Position numbers and translations under genes: made by a program. Of a stretch of 19,834 nt of DNA, positions 6,526 to 13,269 are shown piece after piece; the first letter of the stretch is position 1, and each line of letters begins with the position of its first letter. Under the pieces are notes generated by a model that worked only from the letters and a program-made list of their open reading frames with translations, had not been told where the DNA came from and made no database searches. Origin of the DNA: CAIXYX01 sp043806415. GTDB lineage: Archaea; Micrarchaeota; Micrarchaeia; Anstonellales; Anstonellaceae. Location: assembly GCA_043806415.1 (NCBI GenBank), contig JAZDHB010000049.1, positions 1 to 19,834 of the forward strand. Direction: 5' to 3'.

Positions 6526-9500
6526 GTGAATTACATCAGCCGCATCAAAATCAAAGGCTTCAAGTCCTTCAGCCATGCCGAGGCCGTGCTACCGGCCGGG
6601 TTCGTGGCCCTCGCCGGCCCCAACGGCTCGGGCAAGAGCAATGTCACCGACGCCATCCGCTTCTGTCTCGGCGAGACCTCGCTCAAGGCGCTGCGCGCCA
6701 AGCGCGTCTCCGAGCTGGTGAACATCAATTCTTCCCGGGCCGAGGTCAGCCTCTACATCGAGGGCGACCAGAAGTTCGAGTTGCGCCGCCAGGTCAGCGA
6801 GGACGGCAAGACCGCCTACTGGCTGGACGGCAAGCATTCCACCCTCGTCAATGCGATGGAGCAGCTCCGCCCGCACGGCCTGGAGATGGGCACCCACAAC
6901 ATCGTCGGGCAAGGGCAGGTGCAGCGCATCGTGGAGATGAATGCCAAGGAGCGGCGCGGCATCATCGACACCGTGGCCGGCATCTCGGAATTCGAGGACA
7001 AGAAAAAGGAGGCCCTCTCCGAGCTGGGCCGGGTCGACTCGAAAATTTCCGAGGCCAAGGTGGTGCTCGCCGAGCGCGGCGCGTACCTCGCGGAGCTGGA
7101 GAAGGAGAAGGACGCGGCCCTCAAGCACCTCGATGCCAAGGAGCGCCTCGAGCGGGCGCGCGCCACGCTCCTGGACGCCGAATACAAGAAGCTGGACGCC
7201 CACTTCAACGAGCTTCTCAAGAAAAAATCCGAGAGCACCGCCGCGCTCGAGAAGCTCAAAATCCAGCTCGATGCGCTGGGAGCCAAGAAATCCGACCTGG
7301 ATGCCAGGCGCCAGGCCCTTTCGGAGAAGATCGGCAAGTCCTCGGAGCGCGAGCAGCTCCTCTCGCAGATCAATTCCATCAAGCTCCAGATCGGCCAGCT
7401 CGAGGCCCGCGCCGACGAGAACAAGAAAGAGCTCGAGCGCCTGGACGCCCAGCAGGGCGACCTCAAGTCCCAGAAGGAGCGCATCGGCCTCGCCCTCGTC
7501 CAGATGAAATCCGACCTGGCCGCCACGCAAGGAGAGCTTTCCAAATCCCTGCCGATTCTCGAGTCGGCCAAGAAGGCGGCCGGCCTCTACGAAGAGCAGG
7601 CCAAGGCCTCCGAGATGGGCCAGGCGGCCGCCGAACTGGAAGGCGCGCTCAAGACGAAGGCGTCCATCGAGGCCAACCTCGCGCGCCTGGGGCAGATGGT
7701 CCTCCAGTACGAGGAGCTGGCCAGCAAGTCCGCCACCGAGGCGCAGGCGCTCGTAAAAGAGGGGGGCGACCAGGCCGAGCGGGCCGAGAAGCTCTCCAAG
7801 GGGATCCGCACCCTGACCGTGGAGCTGGACTCGCTCTTTGACAAAGAGAAGAAGCTCAACAAGTCCATCCCCGACCTGGACCGCCAGCTCCTGGACGCCA
7901 AGGAGAAGGTGGCGGCCTTGCGCGGCTCCATCTCGCCCGCCGCGCAGAATCCGGCGCTTCTCCTCATAGCCAGCCTCAAGTCGGGCGGCATGGACGGCCT
8001 TTTCGGCACGGTTTCCGAGCTCGTGTCCGTGGACGAGGAGCACCGCGTGGCCGTGGAATCCGCCGCCGGCGCGCGCCTCAACTACGTGGTGAGCGACACC
8101 CTGGACACGGCCGATCGGGCCATCGCGCGCCTGAAGGCCGCCAAATCCGGGCGCGCCAGCTTCATCCCCCTCGACTCGGTCGTGCTGCGGGACACCCTCT
8201 CCTCCGTGCCGTCCGGCGCGCTCGGCCGGCTCATCGACTTCATCCAATACGCGCCCCAATACGATTCCGCCATGCGCTACGTCTTCGAGGACACCCTCCT
8301 CGTCACGGCCGTGGATTCGGCCAAGAGGATCGGCGTGGGAAAATTCCGCATGGTGACCCTGGGCGGGGAAGTGCTCGAGCGCTCGGGCATCATCAGCGGC
8401 GGCTCGTCGCACACCTCCCTGATGGCCCGCGCCTCGCTGCAGAAGGCCGATGCCTCGCTCGAATCCATCAAGGCCGAGCGCAACGAGATGTATTCCAAGC
8501 TCTACGAGCTGCGCGAGGAGATGACCCGCCTGCGAAAACAGCGCGCCGACGACGAGCTTTCCTTGCGCGCCATCGAGGCGCAGGTGGGCAGCGTCTCCCA
8601 GCGCCAGGCGCAGGCCGTAAAACTCGCGGCCGAGGAGGCGGAATGGAAATCAAAAGCCGCCGAAGCGAAGAAAGAATCCAGCCAGCTCGCCTCCGAGCAG
8701 GATGCCCTCGCAAAGCGCGAGCAGGAGCTCAAGTCCCGCATCGCCGCCCTCGAAGAAAAAGCCGAGGAGCAGCGGCGGGCCAACAAGAAGAAGATGGACG
8801 AGGCGCAGGAGAAATACCGCCTCGCGCTCGAGAGCCACTCGCGCCTGGAATCCGTCTCCCAGTCCAAGCAGAACGAGATCAACATGCTCGCCGCCCAGCT
8901 ATCGGAGCTGGAGACGGCGGTGAAAAAGCTCTCCTCCCACGCCAAGGCCGTGCGCATCCAGATGGAGCAGGCCGCCGCGCAGGAGGAGAAACACCGCTCC
9001 GACATGAACGCGCTCGAGGCCCGCCTCAAGGAGGCGTCCGCCACGGTGGAGAAATACTACACCCAGATGCAGGCGCTCCAGGGGGAGCTCAACGCCATCG
9101 GCAAGGAGGAGGGGGGCGTCAAGTTCCAGCACGATTCGCACAGCAAGCAGGTCAACGACATCGAGGTCAAGCTCGCAGGCGCGCAGGCCCGGCTCGTGGA
9201 CGTCAAGGCCGAGTGGGAGAAGCACCGCCTCGTCCCGCTCCTGGAAGTGGACCGCAACGAGGCCGAGCAGATCGTGCGCCAGTCCGAGCAAGCGCTCAAG
9301 GACCTGGGCATGGTCAACCTCAAGGCGCCCGAGGTGTTCGTTCAGCGCAAGAAGGAGCTCGAGGACGTGCAGACCCGCGTATCCACGCTCGAGAGCGAGC
9401 GCGCGGCCATCCTGATGCTCATGGACGAGATCGAGACCAAGAAACGCAACATCTTCCTGGAGACCTTCAAGATGGTCAATACCCACTTCAAGAAGCTCTT

Positions 9501-10206
9501 CTCCATGATCTACGACGGCGATGGCACGCTGATCCTGGACGAGCCGTCCAACCCGCTCGAATCCGGGCTCTCGATCCGCGTGCGCGGCTCGCACGACAAG
9601 AAGGACAAGTACCTCGAATCCATGTCCGGGGGCGAGAAATCGCTTTTGGGCCTCATCTTCATCTTCTCCTTGCAGATGCACAAGCCCTCGCCCTTTTACA
9701 TCCTGGACGAGGCCGAGGCGGCGCTGGACAAGGAGAACGCCTACAAGTTCGCGGACCTGGTCAAGCAGATGTCCAAAGGCGCGCAATTTTTGGTGGTGAC
9801 GCACAACGACGCCGTGCTCTCCTCAGCCGACGTGGTGCTGGGCGTGACGCGCACGGACGACGGCTCGAAGATCGTGGGCGTGCAGCTCACCGGCGGCTCG
9901 CCCTTTGTCGCCAAAGAGAGCGAGGGCATCGACGGCTCGCCCTCGGATTCGCCCGCCTCGGGTGCCGGCGCCTCGCCATCTGGTTCATCGGGCGCCTCGC
10001 CCTCGGTCGCTCCCGCAAACGGCCAAGGCCATTTCCGCGCGCCGTCCGCCTCGCCGTCTTCGGGCGCCCGGGCGCCCCCGCCTTCTTCATCCATTTCTTC
10101 CCCGTCCATCCCCGCGCCGGGCGAGGCGGGCGTGTCGGGCCTTCCCAATCCCGCCCGTGTCATGGCCGAGGCGGTGGTGGCGAAAAAGAAGGAGAAGAAA
10201 AGATAG
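6526..10206 (+). CDS. smc: Chromosome segregation protein SMC
   Basis: The 1226-residue product is a full SMC ATPase, which forms a homodimeric ring that compacts and segregates the chromosome. It starts at GTG with MNYISRIKIKGFKSF. Walker A GPNGSGKS is at residues 31-38, a Q-loop region lies near HNIVGQGQV (about 125), and long Glu/Lys/Ala-rich coiled coils span about 165-480 and 650-990. The hinge, about 485-640, begins KSGGMDGLFGTVSELV. The ABC signature SMSGGEKSL is near 1032, and Walker B with D-loop FYILDEAEAALDKEN is near 1057. After the head (about residue 1120) comes an unusual tail of about 100 residues rich in Ser, Pro, Ala and Gly, ending AVVAKKKEKKR. Archaeal SMCs usually end close to the head. 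The kleisin genes scpA and scpB, often downstream of smc, are absent; the next gene converges. Some large frames antisense to this gene are composition artefacts. Confidence 0.97.
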   Translation: MNYISRIKIKGFKSFSHAEAVLPAGFVALAGPNGSGKSNVTDAIRFCLGETSLKALRAKRVSELVNINSSRAEVSLYIEGDQKFELRRQVSEDGKTAYWLDGKHSTLVNAMEQLRPHGLEMGTHNIVGQGQVQRIVEMNAKERRGIIDTVAGISEFEDKKKEALSELGRVDSKISEAKVVLAERGAYLAELEKEKDAALKHLDAKERLERARATLLDAEYKKLDAHFNELLKKKSESTAALEKLKIQLDALGAKKSDLDARRQALSEKIGKSSEREQLLSQINSIKLQIGQLEARADENKKELERLDAQQGDLKSQKERIGLALVQMKSDLAATQGELSKSLPILESAKKAAGLYEEQAKASEMGQAAAELEGALKTKASIEANLARLGQMVLQYEELASKSATEAQALVKEGGDQAERAEKLSKGIRTLTVELDSLFDKEKKLNKSIPDLDRQLLDAKEKVAALRGSISPAAQNPALLLIASLKSGGMDGLFGTVSELVSVDEEHRVAVESAAGARLNYVVSDTLDTADRAIARLKAAKSGRASFIPLDSVVLRDTLSSVPSGALGRLIDFIQYAPQYDSAMRYVFEDTLLVTAVDSAKRIGVGKFRMVTLGGEVLERSGIISGGSSHTSLMARASLQKADASLESIKAERNEMYSKLYELREEMTRLRKQRADDELSLRAIEAQVGSVSQRQAQAVKLAAEEAEWKSKAAEAKKESSQLASEQDALAKREQELKSRIAALEEKAEEQRRANKKKMDEAQEKYRLALESHSRLESVSQSKQNEINMLAAQLSELETAVKKLSSHAKAVRIQMEQAAAQEEKHRSDMNALEARLKEASATVEKYYTQMQALQGELNAIGKEEGGVKFQHDSHSKQVNDIEVKLAGAQARLVDVKAEWEKHRLVPLLEVDRNEAEQIVRQSEQALKDLGMVNLKAPEVFVQRKKELEDVQTRVSTLESERAAILMLMDEIETKKRNIFLETFKMVNTHFKKLFSMIYDGDGTLILDEPSNPLESGLSIRVRGSHDKKDKYLESMSGGEKSLLGLIFIFSLQMHKPSPFYILDEAEAALDKENAYKFADLVKQMSKGAQFLVVTHNDAVLSSADVVLGVTRTDDGSKIVGVQLTGGSPFVAKESEGIDGSPSDSPASGAGASPSGSSGASPSVAPANGQGHFRAPSASPSSGARAPPPSSSISSPSIPAPGEAGVSGLPNPARVMAEAVVAKKKEKKR

Positions 10207-10268
10207 GGCTTTGGAAAAGAAACGGAAGACGGGATAGAATAGAACAACAAACCGTCAGGATTCGCTCT

Positions 10269-10745
10269 CTAACCTATTTTTTCAAAGTAAGCCAGATTGT
10301 TCGCGGGTTCCACATGCAGCGCCAGCCTGTTCCTGCGCATGAAATCAAGCCCCAAGATGCTCGGAATCGCCTTGGCCAGTTCCACATCTGCGATTGATTT
10401 TTTTCTTGTTTTGGCCACATGGAAGTGATCCACGTCAATTCTCACCGGCTCGCCAGCTTCGGATTCCAATGTCAGCCCGAAAACAGGGAGTTCTGACATA
10501 AGAAAAGTCGTGTTTCCGATATGAGTCTCGCCTTTTTCCGGCAATCCGTTCAGAGGGATATTGAGTTTGCACGCATCCCCGTAGCTTATGAATGAGATAT
10601 CGCAACCGGTGTCAACAACAAAAGCAACCACGCTCAAGCCGACGCGCATCTGCCGGATGGAAAACGACGCGGTTATCTCAAGCTGTTCATTTTTGCCTGC
10701 ATTCCGAGCGTCCCCGCATCTGACGAATTCTATCGGAAAACGCAT
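10269..10745 (-). CDS. Retropepsin-like aspartic protease
   Basis: The 158-residue protein is started at the ATG at 10745, four bases after the upstream stop; the longer frame to 10817 would run through that gene. AFVVDTGCDISFIS (residues 41-54) contains the catalytic D-T-G, here Asp45, followed by the usual hydrophobic-Ser pattern. PSILGLDFMRRNRLALHVEP (128-147) is the conserved I-L-G-x-D-(F/L)-(L/M) segment of clan AA proteases. With one DTG per chain it should act as a homodimer. There is no signal peptide, so it is probably cytoplasmic. It is translationally close-coupled to the DUF5678-like gene, which suggests the small partner is a substrate, adaptor or regulator; that is inference. 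It ends 62 bases from smc in convergent orientation. Its codons are less GC-rich than those of smc. Confidence 0.82.
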   Translation of the reverse strand: MRFPIEFVRCGDARNAGKNEQLEITASFSIRQMRVGLSVVAFVVDTGCDISFISYGDACKLNIPLNGLPEKGETHIGNTTFLMSELPVFGLTLESEAGEPVRIDVDHFHVAKTRKKSIADVELAKAIPSILGLDFMRRNRLALHVEPANNLAYFEKIG

Positions 10746-10749
10746 AGTC

Positions 10750-10995
10750 TCACGAATGGGGCCGCAGGACGGTGCGCGTTTTGGCAAGGTAACGGATAAG
10801 CAGCTGGGCCGGATCAAGTCCGCCTTCCTTAACGCGGGTTATCACCTTGTCAAAAGAAGAATCACTGGCCACAACCTCTCTGTTCTTTATGGCAATGAAC
10901 TCGTTCTCGTGTCCCAAGATAAGCTCGGCGTAATTGGCGCTGAACCATTCCAAATCCTTTTTTGCGGACTTTATGAGGCTTATCTCGTTTTCCAT
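10750..10995 (-). CDS. DUF5678-like small protein, partner of the protease
   Basis: The 81-residue protein has the core DLEWFSANYAELILGHENEF followed by IAIKNREVVASDSSFDKVITRV. This matches the DUF5678 pattern 'W...NY.EL...(Y/H).(G/N)E(F/Y)(I/V)A(I/V)....VVA.......V...V', a short domain of unknown role. The C-terminal part (GGLDPAQLLIRYLAKTRTVLRPHS) is longer than in the shortest members. The next gene starts four bases after its stop, so the two are almost certainly one operon. A/T-rich ATAAAATTAAAAG upstream, about 11015-11029, could be its promoter, overlapping the end of the membrane protein gene. I cannot give a function; the recurrence of DUF5678 beside retropepsin-like proteases is something I recall but could not check here. 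Confidence 0.72.
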   Translation of the reverse strand: MENEISLIKSAKKDLEWFSANYAELILGHENEFIAIKNREVVASDSSFDKVITRVKEGGLDPAQLLIRYLAKTRTVLRPHS

Positions 10996-11025
10996 GTCAT
11001 TATCTCTTTCTTCCGCCTTTTAATT

Positions 11026-11781
11026 TTATTCCCCGGCATTCCCTGTTTTCGCGCTCTGGTCCGCTTTAGGCAGGCACAGCAGGGGCAGCGGCTGCACGTG
11101 CCGGCTCACGAGCACCGAGTTCACTTCGGCCAGCGCCGCCTGCAAGAGCACGAAGCACGCGCTCATGCCGCCCGCGAACACGAGCCGCTCGACCGCCACG
11201 ATGGGGATGAGGGCGATCCACGCCGCCGGGGTCATGGCATTGACGAAGTAGAGCCAGATCACGCCGCCGATGGCGTGCTGGGTGAAGGTGGTTCCCAGCG
11301 AGCGCAGGAAAAGATTATCCGGCAGGGCCAGCACCACGACGGGTGGGATGAGCCAGTAAAGCGAATAGAACCAGGCCTGCGCTCCCACGGGGTGCAGGAT
11401 GAAGAGGGCCATGCAGGCCAGCGGCACGAGCACCTGGATCGCGCGCGAAGTTGTCCAGTTCGAGCCTGTTCCGTTCGTCATTTTACCCCTGTAGGTGGCA
11501 AAGAAGAATGCGGCTGCCACGGGGGGCAGGAGGCGCAGCACGGTCACCATATCCAGCGGCGTGTGCAGCACGGCGATGGAAGCGAGCTTGGCCAAGAGGA
11601 TGGCGCCGATGCCCGCCACGGGGCCGAGGAAGGCGGCCGGCAGGGGGCCGAGGAATTCGAACAGGGTGAAGGTCTGCCCCTTCGCGCCCCAGAGGGCGGA
11701 AACCGTTATCGCGGATGCCCCGATCGCGATGATGACGAAAAGCGCAACCGCCGCCAGCACATTCCATACATTCTTGGTCAT
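11026..11781 (-). CDS. Multi-pass membrane protein of unknown function
   Basis: The 251-residue product is very hydrophobic, with about six or seven membrane segments (for example VLAAVALFVIIAIGASAITV, GPLPAAFLGPVAGIGAILLA, AIQVLVPLACMALFIL, WLIPPVVVLALP, WIALIPIVAVERLVFAGGM). I start it at the ATG at 11781 because GAGGGGG lies six bases before it and directly abuts the alternative ATG at 11787. The early Gly/Pro/Ala-rich FLGPLPAAFLGPVAGIGAILLA is reminiscent of the S components of energy-coupling-factor vitamin or metal transporters, which have six helices and a similar size. No ECF ATPase or EcfT gene is in the window, so a transporter role is only a suggestion. It has its own TATA-like element and precedes the DUF5678 gene by 30 bases. 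Confidence 0.75.
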   Translation of the reverse strand: MTKNVWNVLAAVALFVIIAIGASAITVSALWGAKGQTFTLFEFLGPLPAAFLGPVAGIGAILLAKLASIAVLHTPLDMVTVLRLLPPVAAAFFFATYRGKMTNGTGSNWTTSRAIQVLVPLACMALFILHPVGAQAWFYSLYWLIPPVVVLALPDNLFLRSLGTTFTQHAIGGVIWLYFVNAMTPAAWIALIPIVAVERLVFAGGMSACFVLLQAALAEVNSVLVSRHVQPLPLLCLPKADQSAKTGNAGE

Positions 11782-11820
11782 TGCCATCCCCCTCGTGAAC
11801 CTAAGATGCCAAAGAATTCT

Positions 11821-11832
11821 GGTTTATATTCG
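11821..11832 (-). promoter_or_regulatory. Candidate TATA box for the membrane protein gene
   Basis: The minus strand reads CGAATATAAACC here. It predicts initiation near 11800 and a leader of about 19 bases that still contains the GAGGGGG ribosome binding site before 11781. Confidence 0.5.
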
Positions 11833-11971
11833 CACGTCCATGTTTAAAACCATTGCCCGGTCCGGCGGGAGATTGCGCGCAGCCTGCGCTTCCCCGCGCT
11901 TCGTCCTATCCGCACTCTTCCCGCGTCTTCGCGATTTCGCGTGCTCATCAAAGCGGCGGAACCTTTCCGCT

Positions 11972-12628
11972 TCATGCGCGGTTCGTGAAATCAGTTTCCA
12001 GATTGAACAGTTCTTCCATGCGCTCCGGGTGCCTCCCGAGGTCTTCGAGCAGCCTGATAAACCCGTTGAGCATTTCAAGATGCTCCGGGATCTTGTTGTT
12101 ATCGTCATTTCTTTTCAAGGTGCCAACCAGGTAAATGCTGCCCTCTTGCAGCTGGATCAGGTTGTAGCTGTGATGCTTGAGCATAAGCAGCGAATCGAAT
12201 TCGGCATCACCCTCTTTTTTCCCTTTCTCCTTGATGGCTTCTGCCTCTTTCTCCAGCTTCTTGTTCAAAACAGCAGAGAGCAGCGTCATCCGCTTTTGCA
12301 TCTCAAGAAGTTTGGCTTCTGAACCCGATCCATCCTCAGCATGTTCCAGATCAAGGGCTTTTTTGGCCAGCCTATGATAACTCCCATACGCTTCGGCGCT
12401 CTTGCGAAGAACGGATGCCGCGATTTTTGCAGGGCCATTGTCCAGATATCCCGCGGCTTCGGCATAATATCTCCCGTCGCAGATTTCACCAAAGCAGCTT
12501 TCTTTCTTCGGCACTCCGTCTTTCCCGGCTTCTTTGATGAACGGGAGCCTGTGCCGGCGCCCTGCATCGGAGGCGCCTTTCAACCCGCTTCCGGCACCCG
12601 GCTCCGGCTTATTCACTATCCTGTTCAT
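11972..12628 (-). CDS. Hypothetical helical protein
   Basis: The 218-residue protein has no recognisable family. After a Gly/Lys-rich, probably disordered start (about residues 1-45), it is predicted mostly helical. One segment, ARYY-like GRYYAEAAGYLDNGPAKIAASVLRKSA, is followed by charged helices (EAKLLEMQKRMTLLSAVLNKKLEKEAEAIKEKGKKEG) likely to form a coiled coil. The final part (HLEMLNGFIRLLEDLGRHPERMEELFNLE) is amphipathic. There are no membrane segments and no catalytic motif. The alternation of helices is loosely repeat-like, but I would not call it a TPR. The ATG at 12628 sits about 27 bases after a TATA box, supporting this start and a leaderless message. Lower GC and A-rich codons set it apart from nearby housekeeping genes. 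Confidence 0.68.
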   Translation of the reverse strand: MNRIVNKPEPGAGSGLKGASDAGRRHRLPFIKEAGKDGVPKKESCFGEICDGRYYAEAAGYLDNGPAKIAASVLRKSAEAYGSYHRLAKKALDLEHAEDGSGSEAKLLEMQKRMTLLSAVLNKKLEKEAEAIKEKGKKEGDAEFDSLLMLKHHSYNLIQLQEGSIYLVGTLKRNDDNNKIPEHLEMLNGFIRLLEDLGRHPERMEELFNLETDFTNRA

Positions 12629-12649
12629 AATAAAACCAGATTTATTATC

Positions 12650-12659
12650 TCTTTATAAC
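12650..12659 (-). promoter_or_regulatory. TATA box for the helical protein gene
   Basis: The minus strand reads GTTATAAAGA, with the TTATAA core about 27 bases before the ATG at 12628, giving a leaderless transcript. Confidence 0.55.
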
Positions 12660-12760
12660 TTATTAACCTTTTCGGCAGCGCATCGGGCCGCAAAACAATG
12701 ATGCTCGAACTTTTTCATTGTATCGTAAATCCGATACGGGCGAGAGCGGACGAAAGGACG

Positions 12761-12814
12761 GAGAAAAAAAAGAAACGGCCCGCTCGAGGCGGACCCGGGC
12801 AGCCCGAGCTGCCC
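12761..12814 (-). terminator. Hairpin and T-run after the DHPS-like domain gene
   Basis: GGGCAGC (12797-12803) pairs with GCTGCCC (12808-12814) around a CCGA loop. Reading the minus strand, this hairpin lies just after the stop at 12824 and is followed at 12763-12771 by a run of Ts. On the plus strand it is itself followed by TTTATTTTTTTA, so it could end transcription from either side. Confidence 0.5.
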
Positions 12815-12823
12815 TTTATTTTT

Positions 12824-13216
12824 TTATTCCGCGTATTTTTCGAGGATTTTTCCGATTTCGGATGCCAAATCCGCGTAATCCTTCCCAAGCTCTCCGGGCA
12901 GTCCGTAGCCCTGTCTCTTCAATTTGACGGCCAATTTGCGCATCTGGCAGAGCGTGCCGGCGAGCACCACGTCGGTGCGCGGCTTGGCGCAATTCACGGT
13001 GTATTGCGACACCGACGCCTCGGCCCCGAGCGAGAGGCATTCCTGCTTCAATATGTTGGCCACCGGCGCGCGCACGCTCTTTACCGAGAGCACCAAGTGG
13101 AGCAGCTTGGGCGCCATGATGGGCACGCTCTCCTCGCACGCCCCCGTGGAGCGGATCGCCTCCTCGGCCTGCGCCATCGTGCGGATCAACAGCTTCTTGA
13201 TTTCGTGTCTGGGCAT
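12824..13216 (-). CDS. Stand-alone dihydropteroate-synthase-associated domain protein
   Basis: The 130-residue protein contains APKLLHLVLSVKSVRAPVANI, then LKQECLSLGAEASVSQYTVN and TDVVLAGTLCQMRKLAVKLKRQGYGL. This strongly resembles the short N-terminal region attached to some bacterial dihydropteroate synthases (pattern 'P.AANILKQEMLSLGGEAAV......TDVLLMGT..Q.RRL..KL..QPFGL'). The TIM-barrel catalytic domain of FolP is absent, so this protein alone cannot make dihydropteroate. It has three Cys residues (around the CEES, KQEC and NCAK segments) and a further one in GTLCQM. Archaea using tetrahydromethanopterin lack classic folate synthesis, so it may bind a pterin or regulate. That is inference. 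It starts at ATG 13216 with GAGG five bases before, and is divergent from PEP carboxylase by 53 bases. Confidence 0.72.
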   Translation of the reverse strand: MPRHEIKKLLIRTMAQAEEAIRSTGACEESVPIMAPKLLHLVLSVKSVRAPVANILKQECLSLGAEASVSQYTVNCAKPRTDVVLAGTLCQMRKLAVKLKRQGYGLPGELGKDYADLASEIGKILEKYAE

Positions 13217-13238
13217 ATATCCTCTTTTCCACTAAACA

Positions 13239-13250
13239 GATTATAAATTC
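13239..13250. promoter_or_regulatory. Shared TATA-like element between two divergent genes
   Basis: GATTATAAATTC is A/T-rich and nearly symmetric. Its centre is about 25 bases before the ATG of PEP carboxylase (13270) and about 29 bases before the ATG of the minus-strand gene (13216). No other TATA-like sequence lies in the 53-base spacer, so one element appears to serve both directions. Confidence 0.55.
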
Positions 13251-13269
13251 CCCCGGCCATATCCTCGGC

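Noticed and set aside
6589..8412. A 607-codon open frame antisense to smc, and a 584-codon frame on the plus strand at 8643-10397
   Set aside because: Both are off-frame readings of a GC-rich gene whose own frame has complete SMC motifs. Their translations are low-complexity Arg/Gly/Leu-rich text without family signs.
12720..12737. Small hairpin GTATCG/CGATAC with a 6-base loop
   Set aside because: A six-base stem in 160 gene-free bases is not enough to claim a functional element.
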